64,000 nucleotides of DNA. Origin: Cyprinodon diabolis. Taxonomy: Eukaryota > Chordata > Actinopteri > Cyprinodontiformes > Cyprinodontidae. The notes under the pieces are model-generated. The model ran no database searches and was not told where the DNA came from. It was given only the letters and a program-made list of their open reading frames with translations. This document shows, piece by piece, positions 9,701 to 22,805 of this stretch (position 1 is the first letter of the stretch; each line of letters begins with the position of its first letter). The position numbers and the translations under genes are program-made. The stretch spans positions 305,917 through 369,916 of the forward strand of contig JARPUW010000491.1 in NCBI GenBank assembly GCA_030533445.1, read 5' to 3'.

Positions 9701-9883
9701 TGTGAGGCAGGCGTTTTTTAAACACAAAAAAACATTTTAAACTCGCCCTCACGGCCACATATTTATAGCTAGAGTCACCATTTTTGGTCAGTTTGTAGAC
9801 TGAAATCTCTGGACCCACACAATATCTTCTGAATTACGGTAGGATTAATACTTTTCCTTAAAAACCCTCCAGACCGACCTAAA
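6715..9883 (+). repeat. Repeat unit 3 (3169 bp)
   Basis: No 66-bp copy; five hairpins, the first with a damaged stem (GGAGGGC). That private mutation is shared with unit 13, about 32 kb away, as is the TTAAAAGAAAGG variant in block A. In block B it has CCAGCGACC rather than the CCAGGGACC of unit 13, so the two are not simple duplicates along their full length. Confidence 0.96.
8812..9012. repeat. Hairpin minisatellite, 5 hairpins (unit 3)
   Basis: First hairpin GGAGGGC-GGA-GCCCGCC has one mismatched stem pair; the other four stems are intact. Confidence 0.92.
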
Positions 9884-12800
9884 GTCGATGAAAATCAGAG
9901 CCGTTTTTCATTGGTTTTGGAGCAGAAGAGGGGAGAAAAACGAATCAGACTATGTGTTTTAAACTCGTCATAAATATTTTTCTGAATGACACACATACAC
10001 CAAAGTTGGCATAGTTGGAGTCGAAGGATGACTGACGCTCACGGTGAAAAAATTTTTTGAATAACTCATACGGTTTTTGCTCAGCAGTCGTTTGTTCGGA
10101 GGACATTTTAAGCACCTGAAAGCTGAGTGACAGTGACCTGCTGCAGCTAGCTCAATTAGAAGCTTAGGTGTGATGAAACGTTTTTTCTTTTTCTTTCTCT
10201 TCCCATTCAGTTTGTAGATGACCTACAGCCATGAAAGTTACTCCAATTGAAGACAAGATATAGCTGTAGCTTAGATAAAAAGAATTTTTCAGATACCTTT
10301 TACGGTTTTTACTCAGCAGTGGTTTGTTCGGAGGGGTGCTTTAGCAGCTAAAAGGTGAGTGAGAGTGAGGTCCTGCAGTTCAAACAAAGGGAGGAGCAGG
10401 TGGGCCAACCATTTTGTTTGTGCTTCGTTTTGGGTTGTGAAAGACCTACAGACATGAAGGTTACCCCAGTCTGAGACAAAGGATAGATGTTGCTTTCACT
10501 GAAAGAATTTTTCAGATATCTTTTACGGTTTTTGCTCAGCAGTCGTTTGTTCGGAGGGTAAGCACCTGGAAGCTAGCTGACAGTTAGCTTCTGCAGCAGC
10601 CTGCTAGAGTGCAGCTGCTGAAATCTTAGTGTGAGGCGGCCATTTTTTTAAGATCAAACATCTTATTCTCGCCCTCACGGCCACATATTTGGAGCTACAG
10701 TCACCATTTTTGGTCAGTTTGTAGACTGAAACCTCTGGACTCACACAATGTCTTCGGAATTACGGTAGGATTAATACTTTTCCTTAAAAACCCTCCAGAC
10801 CAACCTAAAGTCGATGAGAGTTTCAGCCTTTCTCTATTCTTTTTGAGCTGAAGATGGGAGAGAAACGAATCAGACTATGTGTTTTCAACTCGTCATAAAT
10901 ATTTTTCTGAATGACACACATACACCAAAGTTGGTATAGTTGGAGTCGAAGGATTGCTGATGCTCATGGTGAAAATGTTTTTTGAATAACTCATACGGTT
11001 TTTGATGAGTAGTCGTTTGTTCGGTGCCGTTCTTCCCATACAAAAAAGCCTGGGAAGAAGAAACCAATAGTGAGTGCAGCTGTTGTCTGTGTCAGTGAGA
11101 GGCTCGTTAAGCGTTGTCAAGGTTACCAAGCTTCAAATAGATTTTACCTCTGCTGTTTTAAACAGCACATATTAATCTAATGGAGGGTGAAAGGACTGAT
11201 TTAACATTGGGAAATGGATACTATATGACTGCTGTCCATGACACTTCCCTTGCCACTCAGCACTGATAGACTTTCAAAATAAGACTCCAGGGACCCTACA
11301 AAATAAAAGCCTCTATATTTTTTACATATATTTATTGCCCTATATGGCTCAACATTATGACCGAAACTCAACCCCGTTTTAGAGAATAGACTCTAGGAGA
11401 CTGTTTAAAACACACCCTATAGCAAATTTCAAAATAAAAGCCTCCCATTTCCGCTTCATCTACTGCCCTAATAACATGGAAAAAGAGTGATTTAACGATT
11501 GGAAAGTAATCAACTATCATTGACGGGTCTGAACATTTTCTATAAACACAACTCTGTTGGACTTTCAAAATAAGACTCCAGGGACCCTACAAAATAAAAG
11601 CCTCTAGATTATACTAATGCATTAATTGATGCAAATGGCTCAACATTATGACCCAAACTCTTCCAGGTTGTTTTTATTACACTCTAGTGACCTTTTCAAA
11701 ACACACCCCAGAGCAAATTTCACAATAAAAGTCTCCCATTTACTCTGTAATACAGCAACTATTCACCTAATAACATGGAAAACCAGTGATTTAACATTTG
11801 GAAATGGATTCTATATCACTGCTGGGCGTGACCCATCTTTTGATGCACATTCATGATAGACTTTCAAAATAAGACTACAAGGACTCTACAGAATAAAAGC
11901 CTCTTCCTTATACACACTCATACATTCTGGCATATTGCTCATTGCCATTGGTGATTACATCACTGCAATGGCTCTTAGCAGGCGGGCGGAGCCCGCCATT
12001 GGTGATTTCATCACTGCAATGGCTCTTAGAAGGCGGGCAGAGCCCGCCATTGGTGATTTTTTTCTTCACTGAGATGGCTCCCAGCAGGCGGGCGAAGCCC
12101 GCCAACTGGGCTTTACCCACTGTGTTTCAATATGGACAACCCATATTACCCTTGTGCATCATACGCTGTGCACGTCTATTTCCCAGATTTCAGCACAAGT
12201 GGCACACAGCTCTCTTTGCCCATGAACTTGCCCTCTTTCCTTCCCTCAGCAGCCCTCAAAGGCGTAAGCAGTTGGTCTGGGGAGCCCCGACGTCACTTGC
12301 CAGGGCCGTATTGGCCCGGTTCCCCAGACGGGCAGTAGGTGGCCCCCCTCAAAATTTCTTTAGAAATTTTCTAGTTATTATAATTCTCCCGTATACCCAA
12401 AACTTCGGCGCGTAACTAGTCCCGCACGGTTTGGCGGATCGGGCCCAAAGTTGGCACACGCGTCGGGACCAATGGGGTGATGTGTGCTTGTATAAAACTT
12501 TCTCATTAGTCCGAAGGTTTGCGAATTATTAGCGAAAACGTCGCAAAAAAATCCCATAGGAAATGAATGGGGAGAGGAAAAAAAAAGCATAAAAAACAGC
12601 ACTTCACTGTGTCGGCATACATTCACCTAGAAAAACAGTTTGAAGCTCAGTTTGTAGATAAATCCTTCGTCTATTTAAAACTGAAGACGGTATGTTGATA
12701 ACTGCTACGGTTTTTGTATAATCAGACCTCAAGCGCCACAAATTTTTAGCAAAATCCAGCCTGCTAGAGTGGAGCAACTGAAAAGCTAGAGTGTGAGGCA

Positions 12801-12974
12801 GGCGTTTTTTAAACACAAAAAAACATTTTAAACTCGCCCTCACGGCCACATATTTATAGCTAGAGTCACCATTTTTGGTCAGTTTGTAGACTGAAATCTC
12901 TGGACCCACACAATATCTTCGGAATTACGGTAGGATTAATACTTTTCCTTAAAAACCCTCCAGACCGACCTAAA
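9884..12974 (+). repeat. Repeat unit 4 (3091 bp)
   Basis: It is 78 bp shorter than unit 3, exactly the loss of hairpins 1 and 2 (51 + 27 bp). No 66-bp copy. Private changes include GCAGTGGTTTG in the second A core and AATTTTTAGC in block F (GTTTTAGC elsewhere). Confidence 0.96.
11981..12103. repeat. Hairpin minisatellite, 3 hairpins (unit 4)
   Basis: The two upstream hairpins of the five-hairpin form are missing as whole units. Triloops GGA, AGA, GAA; all stems perfect. Confidence 0.92.
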
Positions 12975-15070
12975 GTCGATGAAAATCAGAGCAGTTTTTC
13001 ATTGGTTTTGGAGCAGAAGAGGGGAGAAAAACGAATCAGACTATGTGTTTTAAACTCGTCATAAATATTTTTCTGAATGACACACATACACCAAAGTTGG
13101 CATAGTTGGAGTCGAAGGATGACTGACGCTCACGGTGAAAATTTTTTTTGAATAACTCATACGGTTTTTGCTCAGCAGTCGTTTGTTCGGAGGACATTTT
13201 AAGCACCTGAAAGCTGAGTGACAGTGACCTGCTGCAGCTAGCTCAATTAGAAGCTTAGGTGTGATGAAACGTTTTTTCTTTTTCTTTCTCTTCCCATTCA
13301 GTTTGTAGATGACCTACAGCCATGAAAGTTACTCCAATTGAAGACAAGATATAGCTGTCGCTTAGATAAAAAGAATTTTTCAGATACCTTTTACGGTTTT
13401 TACTCAGCAGTCGTTTGTTCGGAGGGGTGCTTTAGCAGCTAAAAGGTGAGTGAGAGTGAGGTCCTGCAGTTCAAACAAAGGGAGGAGCAGGTGGGCCAAC
13501 CATTTTGTTTGTGCTTCGTTTTGGGTTGTGAAAGACCTACAGACATGAAGGTTACCCCAGTCTGAGACAAAGGATAGATGTTGCTTTCACTGAAAGAATT
13601 TTTCAGATACCTTTTACGGTTTTTGCTCAGCAGTCGTTTGTTCGGAGGGTAAGCACCTGGAAGCTAGCTGACAGTTAGCTTCTGCAGCAGCCTGCTAGAG
13701 TGCAGCTGCTGAAATCTTAGTGTGAGGCGGCCATTTTTTTAAGATCAAACATCTTATTCTCGCCCTCACGGCCACATATTTGGACCTACAGTCACCATTT
13801 TTGGTCAGTTTGTAGACTGAAACCTCTGGACTCACACAATGTCTTCGGAATTACGGTAGGATTAATACTTTTCCTTAAAAACCCTCCAGACCAACCTAAA
13901 GTCGATGAGAGTTTCAGCCTTTCTCTATTCTTTTTGAGCTGAAGATGGGAGAGAAACGAATCAGACTATGTGTTTTCAACTCGTCATAAATATTTTTCTG
14001 AATGACACACATACACCAAAGTTGGTATAGTTGGAGTCGAAGGATTGCTGATGCTCATGGTGAAAATGTTTTTTGAATAACTCATACGGTTTTTGATCAG
14101 TAGTCGTTTGTTCGGTGCCGTTCTTCCCATACAAAAAAGCCTGGGAAGAAGAAACCAATAGTGAGTGCAGCTGTTGTCTGTGTCAGTGAGAGGCTCCTTA
14201 AGCGTTGTCAAGGTTACCAAGCTTCAAACAGATTTTACCTCTGCTGTTTTAAACAGCACATATTAATCTAATGGAGGGTGAAAGGACTGATTTAACATTG
14301 GGAAATGGATACTATATGACTGCTGTCCATGACACTTCCCTTGCCACTCAGCACTGATAGACTTTCAAAATAAGACTCCAGGGACCCTACAAAATAAAAG
14401 CCTCTATATTTTTTACATATATTTATTGCCCTATATGGCTCAACATTATGACCCAAACTCAACCCCGTTTTAGAGAATAGACTCTAGGAGACTGTTTAAA
14501 ACACACCCTATAGCAAATTTCAAAATAAAAGCCTCCCATTTCCGCTTCATCTACTGCCCTAATAACATGGAAAAAGAGTGATTTAACGATTGGAAAGTAA
14601 TCAACTATCATTGACGGGTCTGAACATTTTCTATAAACACAACTCTGTTGGACTTTCAAAATAAGACTCCAGCGACCCTACAAAATAAAAGCCTCTAGAT
14701 TATACTAATGCATTAATTGATGCAAATGGCTCAACATTATGACCCAAACTCTTCCAGGTTGTTTTTATTAGACTCTAGTGACCTTTTCAAAACACACCCA
14801 GAGCAAATTTCACAATAAAAGTCTCCCATTTACTCTGTAATACAGCAACTATTCACCTAATAACATGGAAAACCAGTGATTTAACATTTGGAAATTGATT
14901 CTATATAACTGCTGGGCATGACCCATCTTTAGATGCACTTCCATGATAGACTTTCAAAATAAGACTCCAGGGACTCTACAGAATAAAAGCCTCTTCCTTA
15001 TACACACTCATACATTCTGGCATATTGCTCATTGCCATTTGTAATTTCATCACTGCAATGGCTCTTAGAA

Positions 15071-15244
15071 GGCGGGCGGAGCCCGCCATTGGTGATTTCA
15101 TCACTGCAATGGCTCTTAGAAGGCGGGCGGAGCCCGCCATTGGTGATTTCATCACTGCAATGGCTCTTAGCAGGCGGGCAGAGCCCGCCATTGGTGATTT
15201 TTTTCATCGCTGCAAGGGCTCCTAGCAGGCGGGCGGAGCCCACC
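15071..15244. repeat. Hairpin minisatellite, 4 hairpins (unit 5)
   Basis: Starts at 15071, 15122, 15173 and 15228. The first three are evenly spaced at 51 bp. The last has a weakened stem (GCCCACC). Confidence 0.92.
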
Positions 15245-15517
15245 AACTGAGCTTTACCCACTGCGGTTCAATATGGACAACCCATATTACCCTTTTGCAT
15301 CATACGCTGTGCACGTCTATTTCCCAGATTTCAGCACAAGTGGCACACAGCTCTCTTTGCCCATGACCTAGCCCTCTTTCCTTCCCTCAGCAGCCCTCAA
15401 AGGCGTAAGCAGTTGGTCTGGGGAGCCCCGACATCACTTGCCAGGGCCGTATTGGCCCTGTTCCCCAGACGGGCAGTAGGTGGCCCCCCTCAAAATTTCT
15501 TTAGAAATTTTCTAGTT

Positions 15518-15583
15518 GGGGGGCCACATGCCGAAGGCATGGCCCACCTACTACTATTGCACATATTTATTCCGCGTATTATT
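15518..15583. repeat. 66-bp foldback repeat, 1 copy (unit 5)
   Basis: A single copy between CTAGTT and the (ATT)n tract, with the six-G start and both pairing options intact. Confidence 0.93.
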
Positions 15584-17298
15584 ATTATTATTATAATTCT
15601 CCCGTATACCCAAAACTTCGGCGCGTAACTAGTCCCGCACGGTTTGGCGGATCGGGCCCAAAGTTGGCACACGCGTCGGGACCAATGGGGTGATGTGTGC
15701 TTGTATAAAACTTTCTCATTAGTCCGAAGGTTTGCGAATTATTAGCGAAAACGTCGCAAAAAAATCCCATAGGAAATGAATGGGGAGAGGAAAAAAAAAG
15801 CATAAAAAACAGCACTTCACTGTGTCGGCATACATTCACCTAGAAAAACAGTTTGAAGCTCAGTTTGTAGATAAATCCTTCGTCTATTTAAAACTGAAGA
15901 CAGTATGTTGATAACTGCTACGGTTTTTGTATAATCAGACCTCAAGCGCCACAAAGTTTTAGCAAAATCCAGCCTGCTAGAGTGGAGCAACTGAAAAGCT
16001 AGAGTGTGAGGCAGGCGTTTTTTAAACACAAAAAAACATTTTAAACTCGCCCTCACGGCCACATATTTATACCTAGAGTCACCATTTTTGGTCAGTTTGT
16101 AGACTGAAATCTCTGGACCCACACAATATCTTCGGAATTACGGTAGGATTAATACTTTTCCTTAAAAACCCTCCAGACCGACCTAAAGTCGATGAAAATC
16201 AGAGCTGTTTTTCATTGGTTTTGGAGCAGAAGAGGGGAGAAAAACGAATCAGACTATGTGTTTTAAACTCGTCATAAATATTTTTCTGAATGACACACAT
16301 ACACCAAAGTTGGCATAGTTGGAGTCGAAGGATGACTGACGCTCACGGTGAAAAATTTTTTTGAATAACTCATACGGTTTTTGCTCAGCAGTCGTTTGTT
16401 CGGAGGACATTTTAAGCACCTGAAAGCTGAGTGACAGTGACCTGCTGCAGCTAGCTCAATTAGAAGCTTAGGTGTGATGAAACGTTTTTTCTTTTTCTTT
16501 CTCTTCCCATTCAGGTTGTAGATGACCTACAGCCATGAAAGTTACTCCAATCGAAGACAAGATATAGCTGTCGCTTAGATAAAAAGAATTTTTCAGATAC
16601 CTTTTACGGTTTTTACTCAGCAGTCGTTTGTTCGGAGGGGTGCTTTAGCAGCTAAAAGGTGAGTGAGAGTGAGGTCCTGCAGTTAAAAGAAAGGGAGGAG
16701 CAGGTGGGCCAACCATTTTGTTTGTGCTTCGTTTTGGGTTGTGAAAGACCTACAGACATGAAGGTTACCCCAGTCTGAGACAAAGGATAGATGTTGCTTT
16801 CACTGAAAGAATTTTTCAGATATCTTTTACGGTTTTTGCTCAGCAGTCGTTTGTTCGGAGGGTAAGCACCTGGAAGCTAGCTGACAGTTAGCTTCTGCAG
16901 CAGCCTGCTAGAGTGCAGCTGCTGAAATCTTAGTGTGAGGCGGCCATTTTTTTCAGATCAAACATCTTATTCTCGCCCTCACGGCCACATATTTGGAGCT
17001 ACAGTCACCATTTTTGGTCAGTTTGTAGACTGAAACCTCTGGACTCACACAATGTCTTCGGAATTACGGTAGGATTAATACTTTTCCTTAAAAACCCTCC
17101 AGACCAACCTAAAGTCGATGAGAGTTTCAGCCTTTCTCTATTCTTTTTGAGCTGAAGATGGGAGAGAAACGAATCAGACTATGTGTTTTCAACTCGTCAT
17201 AAATATTTTTCTGAATGACACACATACACCAAAGTTGGTATAGTTGGAGTCGAAGGATTGCTGATGCTCATGGTGAAAATGTTTTTTAAATAACTCCT

Positions 17299-17527
17299 AC
17301 GGTTTTTGCTCAGCAGTCGTTTGTTCGGAGGGGTGCTTTAGCAGCTACAGTAAAATGTGAGTGAGAGTGAAGTGCTGCAGTTAAAACAAAGGGAGGAGCA
17401 GGTGGGACCAACCATGTTGTTTGTGCTTCGTTTTGGGTTGTGAAAGACCTACAGACATGAAAGTTCCCCCAGTCTGAGAAAAAGGATTGCTGTTGCTTAG
17501 ACTGAAATAATTTTTTAGATTCCATTT
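17299..17527 (+). repeat. Extra A-type subrepeat inside block X (unit 6)
   Basis: Same 229-bp insertion as in unit 2, at the same place and with the same diverged second core (ACGGTTTTCCTTCAGCGC). Units 2 and 6 are separated by three units lacking it. Confidence 0.85.
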
Positions 17528-18511
17528 ACGGTTTTCCTTCAGCGCTCCTTTGTTCGGAGCAGACTTCCCATAAAAAAAGCCTGAGAAGAAGAAACCAATA
17601 GTGAGTGCAGCTGTTGTCTGTGTCAGTTAGAGGCTCATTAAGCGTTGTCAAGGTAACCAAGCTTCAAACAGATGTTACCTCTGCTGTTTTAAACAGCACA
17701 TATTAATCTAATGGAGGGTGAAAGGACTGATTTAACATTGGGAAATGGATAGTATATGACTGATGTCCATGACACTTCCCTTGCCACTCAACACTGATAG
17801 ACTTTCAAAATAAGACTCCAGGGACCCTACAAAATAAAAGCCTCTATATTTTTTACATATATTTATTGCCCTATATGGCTCAACATTATGACCCAAACTC
17901 AACCCCATTTTAGAGAATAGACTCTAGGAGACTGTTTAAAACACACCCTATGGCAAATTTCAAAATAAAAGCCTCCCATTTCCGCTTCATCTACTGCCCT
18001 AATAACATGGAAAAAGAGTGATTTAACGATTGGAAAGTCATCAACTATCATTGATGGGTCTGAACATTTTCTCTAAACACAACTCTGTTGGACTTTCAAA
18101 ATAAGACTCCAGGGACCCTACAAAATAAAAGCCTCTAGATTATACTAATGCATTAATTGATGCAAATGGCTCAACATTATGACCCAAACTCTTCCAGGTT
18201 GTTTTTATTAGACTCTAGTGACCTTTTCAAAACACACCCCAGAGCAAATTTCACAATAAAAGTCTCCCATTTACTCTGTAATACAGCAACTATTCACCTA
18301 ATAACATGGAAAACCAGTGATTTAACATTTGGAAATGGATTCTACATCACTGCTGGGCATGACCCATCTTTTGATGCACATCCATGATGGACTTTCAAAA
18401 AAGGACTACAGGGACTCTACAGAATAAAAGCCTCTTCCTTATACACACTCATACATTCTGGCATATTGCTCATTGCCACTTGTAATTTCATCACTGCAAT
18501 GGCTCTTAGAA

Positions 18512-18763
18512 GGCGGGCGGAGCCCGCCAATGGTGATTTCATCACTGCAATGGATTTTACAAGGCGGGCGGAGCCCGCCAATGGTAGCAGGCGGGCGGAG
18601 CCCGCCGATGGTGATTACATCACTGCAATGGCTATTAGCAGGCGGGCAGAGCCCGCTATTGGTGATTTCATCACTGCAATGGCTTTTAGAAGGCGGGCGG
18701 AGCCCGCCAATGGTGATTTTTTTCATCACTGCAATGGCTCCTAGCAGGCGGGTGGAGCACGCC
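18512..18763. repeat. Hairpin minisatellite, 6 hairpins (unit 6)
   Basis: The largest hairpin array in the window. Stems are worn: the fourth ends GCCCGCT and the last reads GGCGGGT-GGA-GCACGCC. It includes one short-spacer hairpin (AATGGTAGCA), as in the five-hairpin form. Confidence 0.92.
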
Positions 18764-19634
18764 AACTGAGCTTTACCCACTGTGGTTCAATATGGACAAC
18801 CGATATTACGCTTGTGCATCATACGCTGTGCACGTCTATTTCCCAGATTTCAGCACAAGTGGCACACAGCTCTCTTTGCCCATGAACTTGACCTCTTTCC
18901 TTCCCTCTGCAGCCCTTAAAGGCGTAAGCAGTTGGTCTGGGGAGCCCCGACGTCACTTGCCAGAGCCGTATTGGCCCGGTTCCCCAGACGGGCAGTAGGT
19001 GGCCCCCCTCAAAATTTCTTTAGAAATTTTCTAGTTATTATAATTCTCCCGTATACCCAAAACTTCGGCGCGTAACTAGTCCCGCACGGTTTGGCGGATC
19101 GGGCCCAAAGTTGGCACACGCGTCGGGACCAATGGGGTGATGTGTGCTTGTATAAAACTTTCTCATTAGTCCGAAGGTTTGCGAATTATTAGCGAAAACG
19201 TCGCAAAAAAATCCCATAGGAAATGAATGGGGAGAGGAAAAAAAAAGCATAAAAAACAGCACTTCACTGTGTCGGCATACATTCACCTAGAAAAACAGTT
19301 TGAAGCTCAGTTTGTAGATAAATCCTTTGTCTATTTAAAACTGAAGACGGTATGTTGATAACTGCTACGGTTTTTGTATAATCAGACCTCAAGCGCCACA
19401 AAGTTTTAGCAAAATCCAGCCTGCTAGAGTGGAGCAACTGAAAAGCTAGAGTGTGAGGCAGGCGTTTTTTAAACACAAAAAAACATTTTAAACTCGCCCT
19501 CACGGCCACATATTTATAGCTAGAGTCACCATTTTTGGTCAGTTTGTAGACTGAAATCTCTGGACCCACACAATATCTTCGGAATTACGGTAGGATTAAT
19601 ACTTTTCCTTAAAAACCCTCCAGACCGACCTAAA

Positions 19635-22600
19635 GTCGATGAAAATCAGAGCCGTTTTTCATTGGTTTTGGAGCAGAAGAGGGGAGAAAAACGAATCAGA
19701 CTATGTGTTTTAAACTCGTCATAAATATTTTTCTGAATGACACACATACACCAAAGTTGGCATAGTTGGAGTCGAAGGATGGCTGACGCTCACGGTGAAA
19801 AAATATTTTGAATAACTCATACGGTTTTTGCTCAGCAGTCGTTTGTTCGGAGGACATTTTAAGCAGCTGAAAGCTGAGTGACAGTGACCTGCTGCAGCTA
19901 GCTCAATTAGAAGCTTAGGTGTGATGAAACGTTTTTTCTTTTTCTTTCTCTTCCCATTCAGTTTGTAGATGACCTACAGCCATGAAAGTTACTCCAATCG
20001 AAGACAAGATATAGCTGTCGCTTAGATAAAAAGAATTTTTCAGATACCTTTTACGGTTTTTACTCAGCAGTCGTTTGTTAGGAGGGGTGCTTTAGCAGCT
20101 AAAAGGTGAGTGAGAGTGAGGTCCTGCAGTTAAAAGAAAGGGAGGAGCAGGTGGGCCAACCATTTTGTTTGTGCTTCGTTTTGGGTTGTGAAAGACCTAC
20201 AGACATGAAGGTTACCCCAGTCTGAGACAAAGGATAGATGTTGCTTTCACTGAAAGAATTTTTCAGATATCTTTTACGGTTTTTGCTCAGCAGTCGTTTG
20301 TTCGGAGGGTAAGCACCTGGAAGCTAGCTGACAGTTAGCTTCTGCAGCAGCCTGCTAGAGTGCAGCTGCTGAAATCTTAGTGTGAGGCGGCCATTTTTTT
20401 AAGATCAAACATCTTATTCTCGCCCTCACGGCCACATATTTGGAGCTACAGTCACCATTTTTGGTCAGTTTGTAGACTGAAACCTCTGGACTCACACAAT
20501 GTCTTCGGAATTACGGTAGGATTAATACTTTTCCTTAAAAACCCTCCAGACCAACCTAAAGTCGATGAGAGTTTCAGCCTTTCTCTATTCTTTTTGAGCT
20601 GAAGATGGGAGAGAAACGAATCAGACTATGTGTTTTCAACTCGTCATAAATATTTTTCTGAATGACACACATACACCAAAGTTGGTATAGTTGGAGTCGA
20701 AGGATTGCTGATGCTCATGGTGAAAATGTTTTTTGAATAACTCATACGGTTTTTGATCAGTAGTCGTTTGTTCGGTGCCGTTCTTCCCATACAAAAAAGC
20801 CTGGGAAGAAGAAACCAATAGTGAGTGCAGCTGTTGTCTGTGTCAGTGAGAGGCTCGTTAAGCGTTGTCAAGGTTACCAAGCTTCAAACAGATTTTACCT
20901 CTGCTGTTTTAAACAGCACATATTAATCTAATGGAGGGTGAAAGGACTGATTTAACATTGGGAAATGGATACTATATGACTGCTGTCCATGACACTTCCC
21001 TTGCCACTCAGCACTGATAGACTTTCAAAATAAGACTCCAGGGACCCTACAAAATAAAAGCCTCTATATTTTTTACATATATTTATTGCCCTATATGGCT
21101 CAACATTATGACCCAAACTCAACCCCGTTTTAGAGAATAGACTCTAGGAGACTGTTTAAAACACACCCTATAGCAAATTTCAAAATAAAAGCCTCCCATT
21201 TCCGCTTCATCTACTGCCCTAATAACATGGAAAAAGAGTGATTTAACGATTGGAAAGTAATCAACTATCATTGACGGGTCTGAACATTTTCTATAAACAC
21301 AACTCTGTTGGACTTTCAAAATAAGACTCCAGGGACCCTACAAAATAAAAGCCTCTAGATTATACTAATGCATTAATTGATGCAAATGGCTCAACATTAT
21401 GACCCAAACTCTTCCAGGTTGTTTTTATTAGACTCTAGTGACCTTTTCAAAACACACCCAGAGCAAATTTCACAATAAAAGTCTCCCATTTACTCTGTAA
21501 TACAGCAACTATTCACCTAATAACATGGAAAACCAGTGATTTAACATTTGGAAATGGATTCTATATCACTGCTGGGCGTGACCCATCTTTTGATGCACAT
21601 TCATGATAGACTTTCAAAATAAGACTACAAGGACTCTACAGAATAAAAGCCTCTTCCTTATACACACTCATACATTCTGGCATATTGCTCATTGCCATTG
21701 GTGATTTCATCACTGCAATGGCTCTTAGAAGGCGGGCGGAGCCCGCCAATGGTAACAGGCGGGCGGAGCCCGCCAAAGGTGATTACATCACTGCAATGGC
21801 TCTTAGCAGGCGGGCGGAGCCCGCCATTGGTGATTTCATCACTGCAATGGCTCTTAGAAGGCGGGCAGAGCCCGCCATTGGTGATTTTTTTCTTCACTGA
21901 GATGGATCCCAGAAGGCGGGCGAAGCCCGCAAACTGGGCTTTACCCACTGTGTTTCAATATGGACAACCCATATTACCCTTGTGCATCATACGCTGTGCA
22001 CGTCTATTTCCCAGATTTCAGCACAAGTGGCACACAGCTCTCTTTGCCCATGAACTTGCCCTCTTTCCTTCCCTCAGCAGCCCTCAAAGGCGTAAGCAGT
22101 TGGTCTGGGGAGCCCCGACGTCACTTGCCAGGGCCGTATTGGCCCGGTTCCCCAGACGGGCAGTAGGTGGCCCCCCTCAAAATTTCTTTAGAAATTTTCT
22201 AGTTATTATTATAATTCTCCCGTATACCCAAAACTTCGGCGCGTAACTAGTCCCGCACGGTTTGGCGGATCGGGCCCAAAGTTGGCACACGCGTCGGGAC
22301 CAATGGGGTGATGTGTGCTTGTATAAAACTTTCTCATTAGTCCGAAGGTTTGCGAATTATTAGCGAAAACGTCGCAAAAAAATCCCATAGGAAATGAATG
22401 GGGAGAGGAAAAAAAAAGCATAAAAAACAGCACTTCACTGTGTCGGCATACATTCACCTAGAAAAACAGTTTGAAGCTCAGTTTGTAGATAAATCCTTCG
22501 TCTATTTAAAACTGAAGACGGTATGTTGATAACTGCTACGGTTTTTGTATAATCAGACCTCAAGCGCCACAAAGTTTTAGCAAAATCCAGCCTGCTAGAG

Positions 22601-22805
22601 TGGAGCAACTGAAAAGCTAGAGTGTGAGGCAGGCGTTTTTTAAACACAAAAAAACATTTTAAACTCGCCCTCACGGCCACATATTTATAGCTAGAGTCAC
22701 CATTTTTGGTCAGTTTGTAGACTGAAATCTCTGGACCCACACAATATCTTCGGAATTACGGTAGGATTAATACTTTTCCTTAAAAACCCTCCAGACCGAC
22801 CTAAA
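19635..22805 (+). repeat. Repeat unit 7 (3171 bp)
   Basis: Five hairpins, no 66-bp copy. The start shares GATGGCTGACG and AAAAAATATTTTG with unit 2 and with the partial unit at 63829. In block A one core reads GTTTGTTAGG. The TTAAAAGAAAGG variant is shared with units 3, 6, 13 and 17. Confidence 0.96.
21731..21931. repeat. Hairpin minisatellite, 5 hairpins (unit 7)
   Basis: The last hairpin has lost its outer pair (GCCCGCA) and is preceded by GGATCCCAGAAGG rather than GGCTCCTAGCAGG. Confidence 0.92.

Larger units (their letters stand above)
12975..16187 (+). repeat. Repeat unit 5 (3213 bp)
   Basis: First member of the subtype with TAATTTCATCACTGC before the hairpins, CATCGCTGCAAGGGC before the last hairpin and one 66-bp copy (also units 12, 16, 19, 20). 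Its left part shares GAGCAGTTTTTC and TTGGACCTACAG with unit 17. Block D has the T that completes the 7-bp CAGGGCC/GGCCCTG stem. Confidence 0.96.
16188..19634 (+). repeat. Repeat unit 6 (3447 bp), divergent right half
   Basis: It carries an extra 229-bp A subrepeat (17299-17527), six hairpins and no 66-bp copy. The left part matches unit 3 (TTAAAAGAAAGG, TTTCAGATCAAAC). The right half holds the most private changes in the window, including ATGGATTTTACAAGG, GGTAGCAGG, CCGATATTACGC and a broken GAGCC-GTATT-GGCCC stem. It may keep an older version of blocks B to D. Confidence 0.95.
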
